In this document: positions 27,639 to 36,997 of the stretch, piece after piece
Position numbering within the stretch: the stretch's first letter is position 1
How the letters are laid out: each line of letters opens with the position of its first letter
From: Sulfurovum sp. XGS-02
GTDB lineage: Bacteria > Campylobacterota > Campylobacteria > Campylobacterales > Sulfurovaceae
Length of the DNA stretch: 64,000 bases
Direction of reading: 5' to 3'
NCBI RefSeq assembly: GCF_023213175.1
Contig: NZ_CP093312.1
Span: 1,488,001-1,552,000 of the forward strand
Translations under genes and position numbers: made by a program
Notes under the pieces: generated by a model
Databases searched by the model: none
Seen by the model: the letters and a program-made list of their open reading frames with translations, nothing else
What the model was told of the DNA's origin: nothing

Positions 27639-27666
27639 AAGCATATCCGTGATAGTGGATATGCTT
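27639..27666. terminator. Hairpin between yebC and a convergent small ORF, possible bidirectional terminator
   Basis: Arms AAGCATATCC (27639-27648) and GGATATGCTT (27657-27666) with an 8-nt loop GTGATAGT. It lies between the 3' ends of yebC (plus) and the small secreted peptide gene (minus). Neither side has a full T-run, so intrinsic termination is plausible but not certain. Confidence 0.5.
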
Positions 27667-27683
27667 AGGAGAAGTAGTCTTTC

Positions 27684-27821
27684 TTAATAAAATGTCATCA
27701 AAAGATGTGGTGAATCCTCATCGATATTCCACCCTGCCGTATCAGACTGTGCCATATGATGTGCAGAAGCACTTGATGCTAAACCGATAGCCAGTAGTAA
27801 TAGTGTGATTAATTTTTTCAT
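27684..27821 (-). CDS. Small secreted peptide, 45 residues
   Basis: A minus-strand frame from ATG 27821 to TAA 27684 with a good ribosome binding site (AAAGGA, about 7 nt spacing). The first 20 residues, MKKLITLLLLAIGLASSASA, are a textbook signal peptide with AXA cleavage, leaving a 25-residue mature peptide that starts HHMAQSDTAGWNIDEDSPHL. The histidine pair next to a methionine at the new N-terminus could bind Cu or Ni, but this is speculation. The rest of the 359 bp gap holds only the hairpin at 27639 and a promoter region. No family recognised. Confidence 0.65.
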   Translation of the reverse strand: MKKLITLLLLAIGLASSASAHHMAQSDTAGWNIDEDSPHLLMTFY

Positions 27822-27953
27822 AATTGAAATCCTTTCTTTTTTAAAGATGAGGAAGTATAGAATAGAAGTATGAAGAGAGTGTGAAGAGAGATTACATATT
27901 TACAATGTCATGATCACAGCATGGTAGGCTGTGATCACTGAAAGAAGAAAAGT

Positions 27954-29549
27954 TTACTGTTCGTGCTGCTCCACGAACGCCTCATATCCGCCCTCAAAAT
28001 CGATCATCGTTCCATCTTCATTGAGTTTGATGATGCGGTTTGCAAATGCATCGATGAGTTCCCTATCGTGAGAGACACAGATCACACCGCCCTGGTAGTT
28101 ATGTAATGCTTCACCTAAAGCAACGATCGCCTCAAGGTCGAGGTGGTTGTTTGGCTCATCCATCACCAGGAAGTTCGAAGCATCCATCATCATTTTAGAC
28201 ATCATGACACGGTGTTTTTCTCCACCCGAACATGCATCTATTTTCTTTTTCTGCTCTTCACCGCTAAAAAGCATACGACCCAGTGTTTTTCTAATATCAT
28301 CAATGTGCCATTTAGGATCAAACCCTTGTATCCATTGTGGCAACTCTTCATCACCCACGACAAGGTCTGTCGTATTTTGCGGGAAATAACTGGTGGTAAT
28401 GGTCTGTCCCCATTTAAACGTACCTGCATCAGCTTCACTCTCTCCCATAAGAATTTTAAGGAGTGTGGTTTTCCCTACACCGTTGGTACCAATCAGGGCA
28501 ATTTTATCCCCTTTGTTGATCTTGAACGTAAGATTTTCAAAAACTTTTTCATCATCATAGCTTTTAGAAAGACCCTCTACTTCCAGTACCTCGTTACCGA
28601 TCTCCCTGTGTGCCTTGAACATAATCGAAGGATCACGTCTTGAAGAGAGTTTGATCTCGCTGACATCCAGTTTGTCCAGTTGCTTTTGACGGCTTGTCGC
28701 CTGTTTCGCTTTAGAGGCATTTGCAGAGAATCTTGCGATGAACTTTTCAAGCTCTTCTTTCTCTTTAAGGGCTTTACCTCTATCTGCTTCTGCCTGTTTG
28801 GCGATAAGGTTGGCTGCAATATACCACTCATCGTAATTTCCTGTGAACTCACGGATATTTTGGAAGTCAAGGTCAAGGATATGTGTCACAACACCGTTAA
28901 GGAAATGTCTGTCGTGAGAGATCACAAGCAGGGTTCCTTCATGACGTTTCAGTTCATTCTCCAACCAAGTGATCGTATCCATATCCAGGTTGTTCGTAGG
29001 CTCATCCAGAAGTAATACATCAGGCTTCAAGAAAAGTACCTGTGCAAGCAGGATCTTGAACTTGTCCCCGCCTGTAAGTGAAGACATAAGCTCATCATGT
29101 TGAGATGCAGGAAAACCTAAAGCTTCAAGCAGTTTTTCTATCTTGACATCTGATTCATAGGTAGGGTCTTCGTCTGCACAGATCATTTCAAGTTCAGCCA
29201 AACGGTTGTTGACCTCATCACTCTCAAAGTCACCTTCCATATAGAGCTTTTCTTTCTCTTTTTGTGCATCAAAAAGTTTTTTGTTCCCATAGAGTACAGC
29301 ATCTTTGAGTGTATAGTTTTCAAATGCATACTGGTTTTGACCCAAAACACCCAGTTTGAGTCCAGGCTGAAGCTGCACTTCACCATCACTAGGTTCTATC
29401 TCACCCGAAAGAATTTTGAGGAAGGTTGACTTCCCTGCTCCGTTCGCTCCGATCAGGCCATAACGTTTTCCTGCATCCAGAGTGATATTGATCTTATCAA
29501 AAAGCACTCTTTTTCCATAGCGCTGTGTTAAATTTACTGTACTAAGCAT
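27954..29549 (-). CDS. ybiT: ABC-F family ATPase (YbiT-like)
   Basis: 531 residues with two fused ABC ATPase domains and no membrane segment. Walker A motifs are GANGAGKS at about 35-42 and GTNGVGKT near 354-361; Walker B/D-loops read LLLDEPTNNLD and LVMDEPNNHLD. The linker between the domains (about 240-300) is a lysine/glutamate-rich helix as in ribosome-binding ABC-F proteins. These act on the ribosomal E-site or in antibiotic protection; the closest recall is YbiT. Signature motifs are SLTGGDKFK and SGGEKHR. Confidence 0.88.
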   Translation of the reverse strand: MLSTVNLTQRYGKRVLFDKINITLDAGKRYGLIGANGAGKSTFLKILSGEIEPSDGEVQLQPGLKLGVLGQNQYAFENYTLKDAVLYGNKKLFDAQKEKEKLYMEGDFESDEVNNRLAELEMICADEDPTYESDVKIEKLLEALGFPASQHDELMSSLTGGDKFKILLAQVLFLKPDVLLLDEPTNNLDMDTITWLENELKRHEGTLLVISHDRHFLNGVVTHILDLDFQNIREFTGNYDEWYIAANLIAKQAEADRGKALKEKEELEKFIARFSANASKAKQATSRQKQLDKLDVSEIKLSSRRDPSIMFKAHREIGNEVLEVEGLSKSYDDEKVFENLTFKINKGDKIALIGTNGVGKTTLLKILMGESEADAGTFKWGQTITTSYFPQNTTDLVVGDEELPQWIQGFDPKWHIDDIRKTLGRMLFSGEEQKKKIDACSGGEKHRVMMSKMMMDASNFLVMDEPNNHLDLEAIVALGEALHNYQGGVICVSHDRELIDAFANRIIKLNEDGTMIDFEGGYEAFVEQHEQ

Positions 29550-29656
29550 CTCTCATCCTTGTATATAATTATTGGAATTTTAACATAATGGTCTGAAAGT
29601 GTCAGAAAGTATAAGTGAAAGGGGCTTCATGGAAGAAAACCCTTTCGAAATAGAGA

Positions 29657-30007
29657 TCAACCGAGCAGGTCGATAATATTTTCAATAGGACGGCCAATGG
29701 CAGCTTTGCCATCCTTGATGACAATAGGTCGCTCTATGAGCTTGGGATTTTCCACCATGGCTTCTATAAGCTTCTCCTCATCTGTCTCATCTTTTAGATT
29801 CAACTCTTTATAGATTGCTTCTTTGGTTCTCATCAGTTCCCTGGCAGAGATACCCAGCATGTTAAGCACTTCTTTAAGTTCCTCTTTGCTTGGAGGTGTA
29901 TCGAGGTACTTCACTACCTCTGCTTCGATGCCTTTTTCTTCTAAAAGTGCAGCTGCGTTTCTTGATTTTGAACATCTTGGGTTATGCCATATGGTTACAT
30001 TTGCCAT
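29657..30007 (-). CDS. arsC: ArsC-family reductase (arsenate reductase, glutaredoxin-dependent type)
   Basis: 116 residues. The catalytic cysteine is C12 in HNPRCSKSRNA, and the C-terminal pattern LIERPIVIKDGKAAIGRP is the usual ArsC oxyanion-binding region with conserved arginine. It would reduce arsenate to arsenite with glutathione/glutaredoxin, though many members outside ars operons have other thiol roles; no arsR, arsB or acr3 is nearby. It starts within the end of ppk2 (26 bp overlap) with AAGGAAAA as ribosome binding site. Confidence 0.85.
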   Translation of the reverse strand: MANVTIWHNPRCSKSRNAAALLEEKGIEAEVVKYLDTPPSKEELKEVLNMLGISARELMRTKEAIYKELNLKDETDEEKLIEAMVENPKLIERPIVIKDGKAAIGRPIENIIDLLG

Positions 30008-30830
30008 AGTATTTTCCTTTGTTATGTAATTTGACCATTTTTTTATCTACACCGGCGATCAGTTTCTTATCCTTACCGATATAGTCTATATTATCAAGCA
30101 AGTATCTTATCGCATTGATACGTGCTCTTTTTTTATCGTTGGCATCCACTTCACACCAAGGTGCATGTTTGGTGCCAGTTATTCTGAACATCTTATCACG
30201 CAGGATTTCGTAAGTATGATATGCGTTCATGGATTTATAATCGAGTTCAGAGAGTTTCCATCCTTTGAGTGGATTGTTTTCTCTATCTTTAATACGAGCT
30301 TTCTGTGTTTCGTGTGAAATATTCAGATAGAATTTGAAAAAGAGTATACCGTCATCTCTCAGCATCTCTTCTACACCGTTCACCTGTCTGTAAAAATGGT
30401 CATGCTGTTCTTGTGTACAGAAACCAAACACCTGTTCAATCCCTGCTCTGTTGTACCAGCTTCTGTCAAAAAATACAATCTCACCGGCATTGGGTATCTG
30501 TTTTAAGTGACGCTGAAAATACCACTGTCCCAACTCTTTTGAGTTTGGTTTTGGCAGTGCGACCGAACGAGCTTCTCTAGGGTTGAGATAGTTGTTGAAC
30601 TCTTTTATGGTAGAACTTTTCCCTGCCGTATCCATACCTTCAAAGATCACTAAAAGCCTCTTATTGTTATCGATCACCCATTTTTGCAGTTTGACCAGTT
30701 CATGCTGTAGTTTCAAAGACTCTTTTTCGTAAAATTCCCGTTCTATCTTCCCGGACTTCTTGAAAACTTTGGAAGGTTTCTCCTGATACTCAGGAAGTTT
30801 TTTTGTGTACCGTATCTTCTGATTAGTCAT
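29982..30830 (-). CDS. ppk2: Polyphosphate kinase 2
   Basis: 282 residues from the ATG at 30830 (MTNQKIRYTKKLPEYQEKPS) with a GGAGAT site; an upstream frame extension lies in rmuC and is rejected. Walker A FEGMDTAGKSS, Walker B/lid motifs EIVFFDRSWYNRAG and the RHLKQIP segment identify the PPK2 family. It uses polyphosphate to phosphorylate nucleoside mono- or diphosphates, or the reverse. It overlaps rmuC by 8 bp (ATGACTAA). Class assignment within PPK2 is not attempted. Confidence 0.93.
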   Translation of the reverse strand: MTNQKIRYTKKLPEYQEKPSKVFKKSGKIEREFYEKESLKLQHELVKLQKWVIDNNKRLLVIFEGMDTAGKSSTIKEFNNYLNPREARSVALPKPNSKELGQWYFQRHLKQIPNAGEIVFFDRSWYNRAGIEQVFGFCTQEQHDHFYRQVNGVEEMLRDDGILFFKFYLNISHETQKARIKDRENNPLKGWKLSELDYKSMNAYHTYEILRDKMFRITGTKHAPWCEVDANDKKRARINAIRYLLDNIDYIGKDKKLIAGVDKKMVKLHNKGKYYGKCNHMA

Positions 30831-32373
30831 CTTTATCTCCACCCAACCCTTTAGGGATATGCTTGTTTGTCTGTGCACCCAGTTCTTTGAGCTGTTCCAC
30901 CTGTCTTACAAGGTTTCCTTTACCATCACTCAATTTGTTTCGTGCCGCAGAGAAACTGTTCTGAATTCCGTCGATCTGCTTGGATATCTTCATCAGATCT
31001 TCAGAAAAGCCTACAAACTTGTCATACATGGCACCTGCCCTTCTTGCTATCTCTTGTGCATTCTGATTTTGCCGTTCGTATTTCCACACATTTTCAACGG
31101 CTCTCATCGCTACCAGCAGTGTGGTCGGTCCGACAAGCAGTATCTTGTTTTTAAAGGCATTGTCATAGATGCTGCTGTCGTGTTCCAGTGCCACAGCCAA
31201 TGCACCCTCTATAGGCATGAACATAAAGATGAAATCCAGGGTATTAACCTCTTTGAGACGTTCATAGTTCTTATTGGCAAGTCCTTCGACATGCGCCCTG
31301 ATGGAATTCAAATGCGTGGCAAGATGGAGTGCTCTTGCATCATCATCTGCTGCATTGACAAAACGTTCATAAGCCACAAGCGATGTTTTTGCATCAATGA
31401 TCACATCTCTATTGTCAGGCAGATGTACCACCACATCCGGCCGTAAGATCTCATTTTCGTCCGTACGCAGACTCACTTCACGTTCAAATTCAAACCCTTT
31501 ACGGAGTCCTGATGCTTCCAGTACATTTTCAAGTACCATTTCACCCCAAACCCCCTGCTGTTTACTGTCACCTTTGAGTGCATTGGTCAAATTGATCGCA
31601 TCTTTACTAATCTTTTTATTGAGCTCTTTGAGCGAATTGATCTCATTTTTCAACACTGCCCTGTCCTGGCTCTCCGTATTGTAGGTGTCCGCTACCTGTT
31701 TTTTAAACTCTGAGATCTGCGTTTGAAGCGGTTTGATCATGTTGTCCAGGTTCTCTTTTGAGAACTCAGCGAACTTCTGGGAATTTCCGTCAAAAACCTT
31801 TTTAGCCAGCGCTTCCAACTCATCTTTGATCTCTTTTTTATGGTTGAGCATCATCTCTTTTTGAGAGGACGCATGCCTCTCTTCACTCTCAAGCTTCATC
31901 AGTAGACGTGCATTGTTTGTACGGTACTTACTGTTCTCTTCAAGGATGGCATCCTGACGGCCCTTGAGCGTGTTATGCTCCTCTAAGAGTGTTGCATAGA
32001 TCCCTTGGGCACTTTCAAGCTGTGTTTTTGTCTGACTGAGTGCTTTTTCCAGTTCGTTGTATTTTCCCTGTAGCGCAGTCAGTGTTTCATTGGTCGATCT
32101 CAGTGCATCTTTCGTTTCTGCAAACTGTTGCAGCTCCTGTTCATTACTGGCATTTTTGATCTTATAGGCTTGAAGCTCATGCTCCAGTGCAGAGATATAT
32201 TCTGCTTTCTCCTGGTTATCCACCTTGGTATTCCAAAATCTGTCTTTATAGATCTTGACTTTCATGGCAGAAAGCACGACGACAAGCACAATGACCAAGA
32301 GTACAACCAATGCCAAACCTGCCATCAGCATCAAGGTAGAATCATTCTCTATTTTCATCAATAACGCTTGCAT
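30823..32373 (-). CDS. rmuC: DNA recombination protein RmuC
   Basis: 516 residues. An N-terminal membrane anchor (LMLMAGLALVVLLVIVLVVV) is followed by a long coiled coil (about 50-250) and the RmuC nuclease-like domain, with the PD-(D/E)xK-type core visible as RPDVVVHLPDNRDVIIDAKTSL. This is the standard RmuC architecture; the protein limits DNA inversions and is thought to cleave DNA at structured ends. It starts 2 bp after lolA and overlaps ppk2, so lolA-rmuC-ppk2-arsC form one unit. Confidence 0.92.
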   Translation of the reverse strand: MQALLMKIENDSTLMLMAGLALVVLLVIVLVVVLSAMKVKIYKDRFWNTKVDNQEKAEYISALEHELQAYKIKNASNEQELQQFAETKDALRSTNETLTALQGKYNELEKALSQTKTQLESAQGIYATLLEEHNTLKGRQDAILEENSKYRTNNARLLMKLESEERHASSQKEMMLNHKKEIKDELEALAKKVFDGNSQKFAEFSKENLDNMIKPLQTQISEFKKQVADTYNTESQDRAVLKNEINSLKELNKKISKDAINLTNALKGDSKQQGVWGEMVLENVLEASGLRKGFEFEREVSLRTDENEILRPDVVVHLPDNRDVIIDAKTSLVAYERFVNAADDDARALHLATHLNSIRAHVEGLANKNYERLKEVNTLDFIFMFMPIEGALAVALEHDSSIYDNAFKNKILLVGPTTLLVAMRAVENVWKYERQNQNAQEIARRAGAMYDKFVGFSEDLMKISKQIDGIQNSFSAARNKLSDGKGNLVRQVEQLKELGAQTNKHIPKGLGGDKDD

Positions 32374-32375
32374 AC

Positions 32376-32897
32376 TTATCCTTGTATCATGTCATACTCT
32401 ATGGGGTAATTACATTTCATACTTTGTGCAGGCAGATTTCCTTTTCCGTATTTCATCTGTTTGAAGAGTATCTGTACTTTGTTATCCAGGTCATCAAAAT
32501 AGGCGATACTGTGCAGTTTTTTCTGGGCATCGACCTGTATGGTGTATTTTTTATTTTCATACGCTGCTACATAGATATTTTTACTGTGTGGTTTTGCTTG
32601 TTTTACGATCTTGGCAATATTGATACCGTTTGATATACGGTAGGCAGAAACCTGCTCGAGGTCATGATCTACCACAAGCAGCTCCAAGCCGTCGGTACAT
32701 ACCTCTTTTTGTGTAGGTTCTTTATAGCTCCATTTGAAAAGTGTCTCATTGGAGAAACGTACGTTCCCGCTGTAGGTGATCACTTTGTTTTTTGTATTGG
32801 TTATTTTCTGTATAAAATCTGCTTGGAAATTTTCTGGTAGTTCTATACTTGCAGATAGCAGAGAAGATGCCAATAACAGTAACGATAATAGTCTCAT
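32376..32897 (-). CDS. lolA: Outer-membrane lipoprotein carrier LolA
   Basis: 173 residues. A signal peptide MRLLSLLLLASSLLSA precedes a LolA-like body: FQADFIQKITNTKNKVITYSG, then FKWSYKEPTQKEV (the W-x-Y-x-x-P signature), then the beta-sheet segments. LolA carries lipoproteins from the LolCDE transporter through the periplasm. A Lol-type permease gene lies at 35726, on the other side of secA. It is the first gene of the minus-strand unit and divergent from secA. Confidence 0.9.
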   Translation of the reverse strand: MRLLSLLLLASSLLSASIELPENFQADFIQKITNTKNKVITYSGNVRFSNETLFKWSYKEPTQKEVCTDGLELLVVDHDLEQVSAYRISNGINIAKIVKQAKPHSKNIYVAAYENKKYTIQVDAQKKLHSIAYFDDLDNKVQILFKQMKYGKGNLPAQSMKCNYPIEYDMIQG

Positions 32898-32913
32898 TCT
32901 TTTTCCTTTTAAA

Positions 32914-32928
32914 TGAACCTAAGGTTCA
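32914..32928. promoter_or_regulatory. 15-bp perfect palindrome in the lolA-secA divergent promoter region
   Basis: TGAACCTAAGGTTCA at 32914-32928 is a perfect inverted repeat around a single central A, 17 bp upstream of the lolA ATG. Position and symmetry suit a repressor operator for lolA, but no binding family is recognised. Confidence 0.45.
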
Positions 32929-32944
32929 AGTTGAAATATACCAA

Positions 32945-32967
32945 ATTAGCACTTGCAGAGTGTTAAT
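32945..32967. promoter_or_regulatory. Inverted repeat upstream of secA/lolA
   Basis: ATTAGCACT (32945-32953) and AGTGTTAAT (32959-32967) around TGCAG, one mismatch between the arms. It resembles a CIRCE half-site, but the spacing between arms is 5 rather than 9 bp, so I do not call a HrcA site. A candidate operator shared by the divergent lolA and secA genes. Confidence 0.35.
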
Positions 32968-33086
32968 ATCTGTCATATTGTCATAAAAATGTGAAACAAG
33001 CGTGTGGAGCACTCACCATTTCTTAACGGAATATTAATCGCTATTTGGATAAAATAATCACAATTTATGCAAAGGCAAAACCTACA

Positions 33087-35726
33087 ATGATAAAAAGCGT
33101 ACTTAAACTCTTTGGCACACAAAATGACAAGATCGTAAAAAACTATCTTAAAAAAGTAAAACAGATCAATCAACTTGAACCGCAATATGAAGCACTCGAT
33201 GATGATGCACTCAAAGCTGCATTTGAAACACTTAAAAGTGACGTACAGAGTGGCACAAAAGCACTCAATGAAGTACTTTATGACTCTTTTGCTATCACCA
33301 GAGAAGCGGCGAAACGGGCTTTAGGTATGAGACATTATGATGTACAGATGGTCGGGGGGCTGGTACTCAATGACGGCAACATCGCAGAGATGAAAACAGG
33401 TGAAGGTAAAACCCTTGTAGCGACACTGGCAGTCGTGCTTAATGCCATGACAGGGAAAGGTGTCCATGTCGTTACAGTCAATGACTACCTTGCAAAAAGA
33501 GACTCCGAAGAGATGGGTAAACTCTATGAATTCCTGGGCTATAGTGTAGGATGTATCACGGCGGACATCCATGATGATATGGGTAGAAAATCCCAGTACG
33601 ATGCCGATATCACCTATGGAACGAACAACGAATACGGTTTTGACTACCTTCGTGACAACATGAAAGTAAGGGTTGAAGAGAAAGTACAGCGTGAACACCA
33701 TTTTGCCATAGTGGATGAAGTAGACTCCATCCTCATTGATGAGGCAAGAACACCGCTGATCATCTCAGGACCTACACAACGTGACCATAACCATTATGCC
33801 AAAGCGGATGCTATTGCGAAGCAGATGAAACGCGGAGAGAAGATAGAGACAAAACCGGGTGAACCGGAGCAGACCACGGGTGATTTCATCGTGGATGAGA
33901 AGAACAGAACCATCGTCATGACAGAGGACGGGTTACAAAAAGCACAAGATCTCTTTGAAGTAGAAAACCTTTACAGCCTTGAAAATGCCGTACTTTCCCA
34001 TCACCTTGACCAGGCACTCAAAGCACACAATATCTTTGAAAAAGATGTCGACTATGTTGTACAGAACAATGAGATCATTATCGTGGATGAATTTACAGGA
34101 AGACTCTCTGAAGGTCGTAGATATTCAGAAGGATTGCACCAGGCACTCGAAGCCAAGGAAGGTGTAGAGGTTCAGGAGGAGTCACAAACACTTGCTGAGA
34201 TCACCTACCAAAACTACTTCAGGCTTTATGATAAGCTTGCCGGTATGACCGGTACGGCACAAACGGAAGCTACGGAGTTCTCACAGATCTATAATCTGGA
34301 TGTTATCTCTATCCCAACCAATCTGCCTATCGCCAGAATAGATAAAAATGACCTGATCTACAACACGGAGCGTGAGAAGTTGGATGCTGTCGTAAGACGG
34401 ATCAAAGAGCTCAATGAAAAGGGACAGCCCGTACTCATAGGTACCGCTTCCATCGAAAAATCTGAAATGATCCATGCACGTTTGAAAAAAGAGAAGATCG
34501 CGCATAATATCCTCAATGCAAAAAACCATGCACAAGAAGCAGAGATCATTGTCAATGCCGGACAGAAAGGTGCAGTGACCGTTGCTACCAATATGGCTGG
34601 ACGTGGGGTGGATATCAAGATCGATGACGAGGTAAGAAGTCTAGGCGGACTGATGATTCTGGGTACCGAACGTCATGAGAGTAGACGTATAGACAATCAG
34701 CTCAGAGGTCGTTCCGGACGTCAGGGTGACCCGGGAGAGAGTCAGTTCTTCCTAAGTCTAGATGACAACTTGCTCCGTATCTTTGGCGGAGAGAAGATCA
34801 GAAATATCATGAACAGACTCGGGGTGGAAGATGGTGAATACATCGACTCTAAGATCGTGACACGTTCGGTAGAGAAGGCACAGAAAAAAGTAGAGAACCA
34901 GCACTACGAGTCAAGAAAGCACATCTTGGAATATGATGATGTGGCCAACCACCAAAGAAAAGCGATCTATGCCTTTAGAAACCAACTCCTTGATCCGGAG
35001 TTCGACATTGCGGCAAAGATCAAAGAGAACCGTACAGAGTATATAGAGTATCTTTTAGCAGAAGCGGAGATCTTTGCAGGTATGCCGACAGAAGATTTTG
35101 ATGTAGAGAGACTTGCTGCATTGATCAAAGAAGAGCTGCGTATTGAAGTGCAAAGTGAGCAGTTCAAAGAGAAAGAAGTAGAAGAGCTCACTGCTATGAT
35201 CACAGAGATGATGGAGAACCTCTACGAACGTAAAATGTCTCAGATCGATCCGGAGCAGAGACAAGAGATCGAACGTATCCTATACCTTCAGGTACTTGAT
35301 CCACAGTGGAGAGACCACCTCTATGAAATGGATGTACTCAAAACAGGTATCGGACTAAGAGGGTATAATCAAAAAGATCCATTGACGGAGTACAAACAGG
35401 ACAGTTATAAACTCTTTACAGATCTTGTGTCACGTATCAAGATAGAAGCGGTAAAGGTACTTCAGCTTGTACAGTTTGATTTTGAATCTCCTGAGGAAGA
35501 GGAAGCTGCAGTTGAGCACATTAGAGAAGAGTTGGAAAGTGATGTTGCAAATACGACACTCAACCAATCTTTTGAAGAAGGTGTCATTACTGAAGATTCA
35601 TCAAAACTCAGTCCTATCACAGGCACTAAAAAACCTAAAAGAAATGATCCGTGTCCATGCGGTTCGGGTAAAAAATATAAGAACTGTTGTGGACAGAGCG
35701 GACCTAAAAAAGGTCTTTTGGCCTAA
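33087..35726 (+). CDS. secA: Preprotein translocase ATPase SecA
   Basis: 879 residues from the ATG at 33087 ([20 protein letters not shown]), with AAGG upstream; a TTG at 33045 would add 14 residues without support. Walker A lies in [14 protein letters not shown], Walker B/DEAD in [17 protein letters not shown], and helicase motifs in [13 protein letters not shown] and [13 protein letters not shown]. The C-terminus ends with the zinc-binding [14 protein letters not shown] tail used to bind SecB and phospholipid. It drives Sec-dependent export. The stop overlaps the start of the following permease gene (TAATG). Confidence 0.97.
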   Translation: MIKSVLKLFGTQNDKIVKNYLKKVKQINQLEPQYEALDDDALKAAFETLKSDVQSGTKALNEVLYDSFAITREAAKRALGMRHYDVQMVGGLVLNDGNIAEMKTGEGKTLVATLAVVLNAMTGKGVHVVTVNDYLAKRDSEEMGKLYEFLGYSVGCITADIHDDMGRKSQYDADITYGTNNEYGFDYLRDNMKVRVEEKVQREHHFAIVDEVDSILIDEARTPLIISGPTQRDHNHYAKADAIAKQMKRGEKIETKPGEPEQTTGDFIVDEKNRTIVMTEDGLQKAQDLFEVENLYSLENAVLSHHLDQALKAHNIFEKDVDYVVQNNEIIIVDEFTGRLSEGRRYSEGLHQALEAKEGVEVQEESQTLAEITYQNYFRLYDKLAGMTGTAQTEATEFSQIYNLDVISIPTNLPIARIDKNDLIYNTEREKLDAVVRRIKELNEKGQPVLIGTASIEKSEMIHARLKKEKIAHNILNAKNHAQEAEIIVNAGQKGAVTVATNMAGRGVDIKIDDEVRSLGGLMILGTERHESRRIDNQLRGRSGRQGDPGESQFFLSLDDNLLRIFGGEKIRNIMNRLGVEDGEYIDSKIVTRSVEKAQKKVENQHYESRKHILEYDDVANHQRKAIYAFRNQLLDPEFDIAAKIKENRTEYIEYLLAEAEIFAGMPTEDFDVERLAALIKEELRIEVQSEQFKEKEVEELTAMITEMMENLYERKMSQIDPEQRQEIERILYLQVLDPQWRDHLYEMDVLKTGIGLRGYNQKDPLTEYKQDSYKLFTDLVSRIKIEAVKVLQLVQFDFESPEEEEAAVEHIREELESDVANTTLNQSFEEGVITEDSSKLSPITGTKKPKRNDPCPCGSGKKYKNCCGQSGPKKGLLA

Positions 35727-36952
35727 TGTCCACACCTGCCAAGATCTCCTCGCCTAATAAAAAGTTTATTAGGCATATCATCAAGCACTATCTCAAATAT
35801 GATAAAGAGAACCCTTTTATCTTTATCTCTGCAATGTTGGCTTTCTTGGGAATCGCTGCAGGTGTGATGGTACTGATGATCGCTATGGGGATCATGAACG
35901 GGACACAAAAAGAGTTCACCAAAAAACTTTTTGTGATGAATTATCCTCTGACCGTACTTCCATTGGAAGAGAATACTGTCAACGATGCACTCATCACATC
36001 ATTGGGAGAAAAATTTCCCCATCTTCAGTTCAGTCCTTATTACACCACGCAGGTTATTACAAAAAATGACGGTGCAGTACAGGGCTCATTGGTCTATGGG
36101 GTAGATTTTGATAAAGAGAGCAAAATCAATGCTATCTTCAAAGAGGCTACAGGCCATGAAACTAGCAAGTTCAGGGTGGTCATAGGGGAAGGACTCTCTT
36201 TTGAAATGAATGCCCCTAAAGGTGAAAAAGTCACACTTTACTTTTCAGAGCAGCAGGCTATCGGTTTCGGGACGATGCCGCTTCAAAAACGTTTTATTGT
36301 AGATGGTATTTTCAAATCCGGTCTTAAAGCCTATGACAAAGCGATCATGTATACCTCTTTGGAGGCTTTTGAAAAACTCTTGGACCGTACACATGGAAGC
36401 TATGACGGTCTGCATATCTATACGGAAAATCCTCTTGACGAAATAGACGCTATACGAAGAGTATTACCTGAAATGGTCGTCATAGAAGGTTGGTGGCAGC
36501 AGAATGGGAATTTCTTTGCAGCCATGGAAATGGAGAAGAAAGCACTCTTTCTAGTCTTGCTGCTTATTATCCTTGTCGCCTCGCTAAATATCATCTCCTC
36601 TTTGCTTATGACAGTGATGAGCCGAAGAAGAGAGATCGCCCTTATGCGCACACTGGGTGCCACAAAGATAGAGATAAAAGTGATTTTCTTTAGATTAGGA
36701 CTTATTATTGGAAGTGCAGGTATCGTGGCAGGTACACTGCTTGGCGGACTTGGCATCTGGATACTCACCACTTTTGACATCATCTCTATGCCTGCGGATG
36801 TTTACGGTACTTCAAAACTGCCTGTGGATCTTACATTTAATGATTTTGGATTGATCATTGTAGGTACCAGTATCATTATACTTCTTTCCGCCCTCTACCC
36901 AGCAAAAAAAGCATCTCAGACGGACCCGTTGACTGTACTTAGAAATGAGTAA
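35726..36952 (+). CDS. LolC/LolE-type ABC transporter permease (FtsX domain)
   Basis: 408 residues. An N-terminal membrane helix (about 30-55, IFISAMLAFLGIAAGVMVLM) is followed by a periplasmic MacB_PCD-like domain (about 55-270) and three C-terminal helices forming the FtsX domain with SRRREIALMRTLGATKIEIK. This is the lipoprotein-releasing LolC/E architecture, which extracts lipoproteins from the inner membrane for LolA. No LolD ATPase gene is adjacent. Expressed after secA by a 1-nt overlap. LolC versus LolE cannot be decided. Confidence 0.85.
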   Translation: MSTPAKISSPNKKFIRHIIKHYLKYDKENPFIFISAMLAFLGIAAGVMVLMIAMGIMNGTQKEFTKKLFVMNYPLTVLPLEENTVNDALITSLGEKFPHLQFSPYYTTQVITKNDGAVQGSLVYGVDFDKESKINAIFKEATGHETSKFRVVIGEGLSFEMNAPKGEKVTLYFSEQQAIGFGTMPLQKRFIVDGIFKSGLKAYDKAIMYTSLEAFEKLLDRTHGSYDGLHIYTENPLDEIDAIRRVLPEMVVIEGWWQQNGNFFAAMEMEKKALFLVLLLIILVASLNIISSLLMTVMSRRREIALMRTLGATKIEIKVIFFRLGLIIGSAGIVAGTLLGGLGIWILTTFDIISMPADVYGTSKLPVDLTFNDFGLIIVGTSIIILLSALYPAKKASQTDPLTVLRNE

Positions 36953-36960
36953 TAGAAGAT

Positions 36961-36980
36961 AAGATCTGATCAAAGATCTT
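36961..36980. terminator. Bidirectional hairpin terminator between convergent genes
   Basis: Arms AAGATCT (36961-36967) and AGATCTT (36974-36980) with a 6-nt loop, followed by two T residues on the plus strand. It lies in the 45 bp between the converging ends of the Lol-type permease and the AsmA-like gene. The T-tract is short, so efficiency is uncertain. Confidence 0.5.
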
Positions 36981-36997
36981 TTCATTATACACCATGC

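Noticed and set aside
32945-32967. CIRCE element (HrcA operator) before secA
   Set aside because: The arms resemble TTAGCACT/AGTGCTAA, but spacing is 5 instead of 9 bp, one arm is mismatched, and neither gene is a typical HrcA target.
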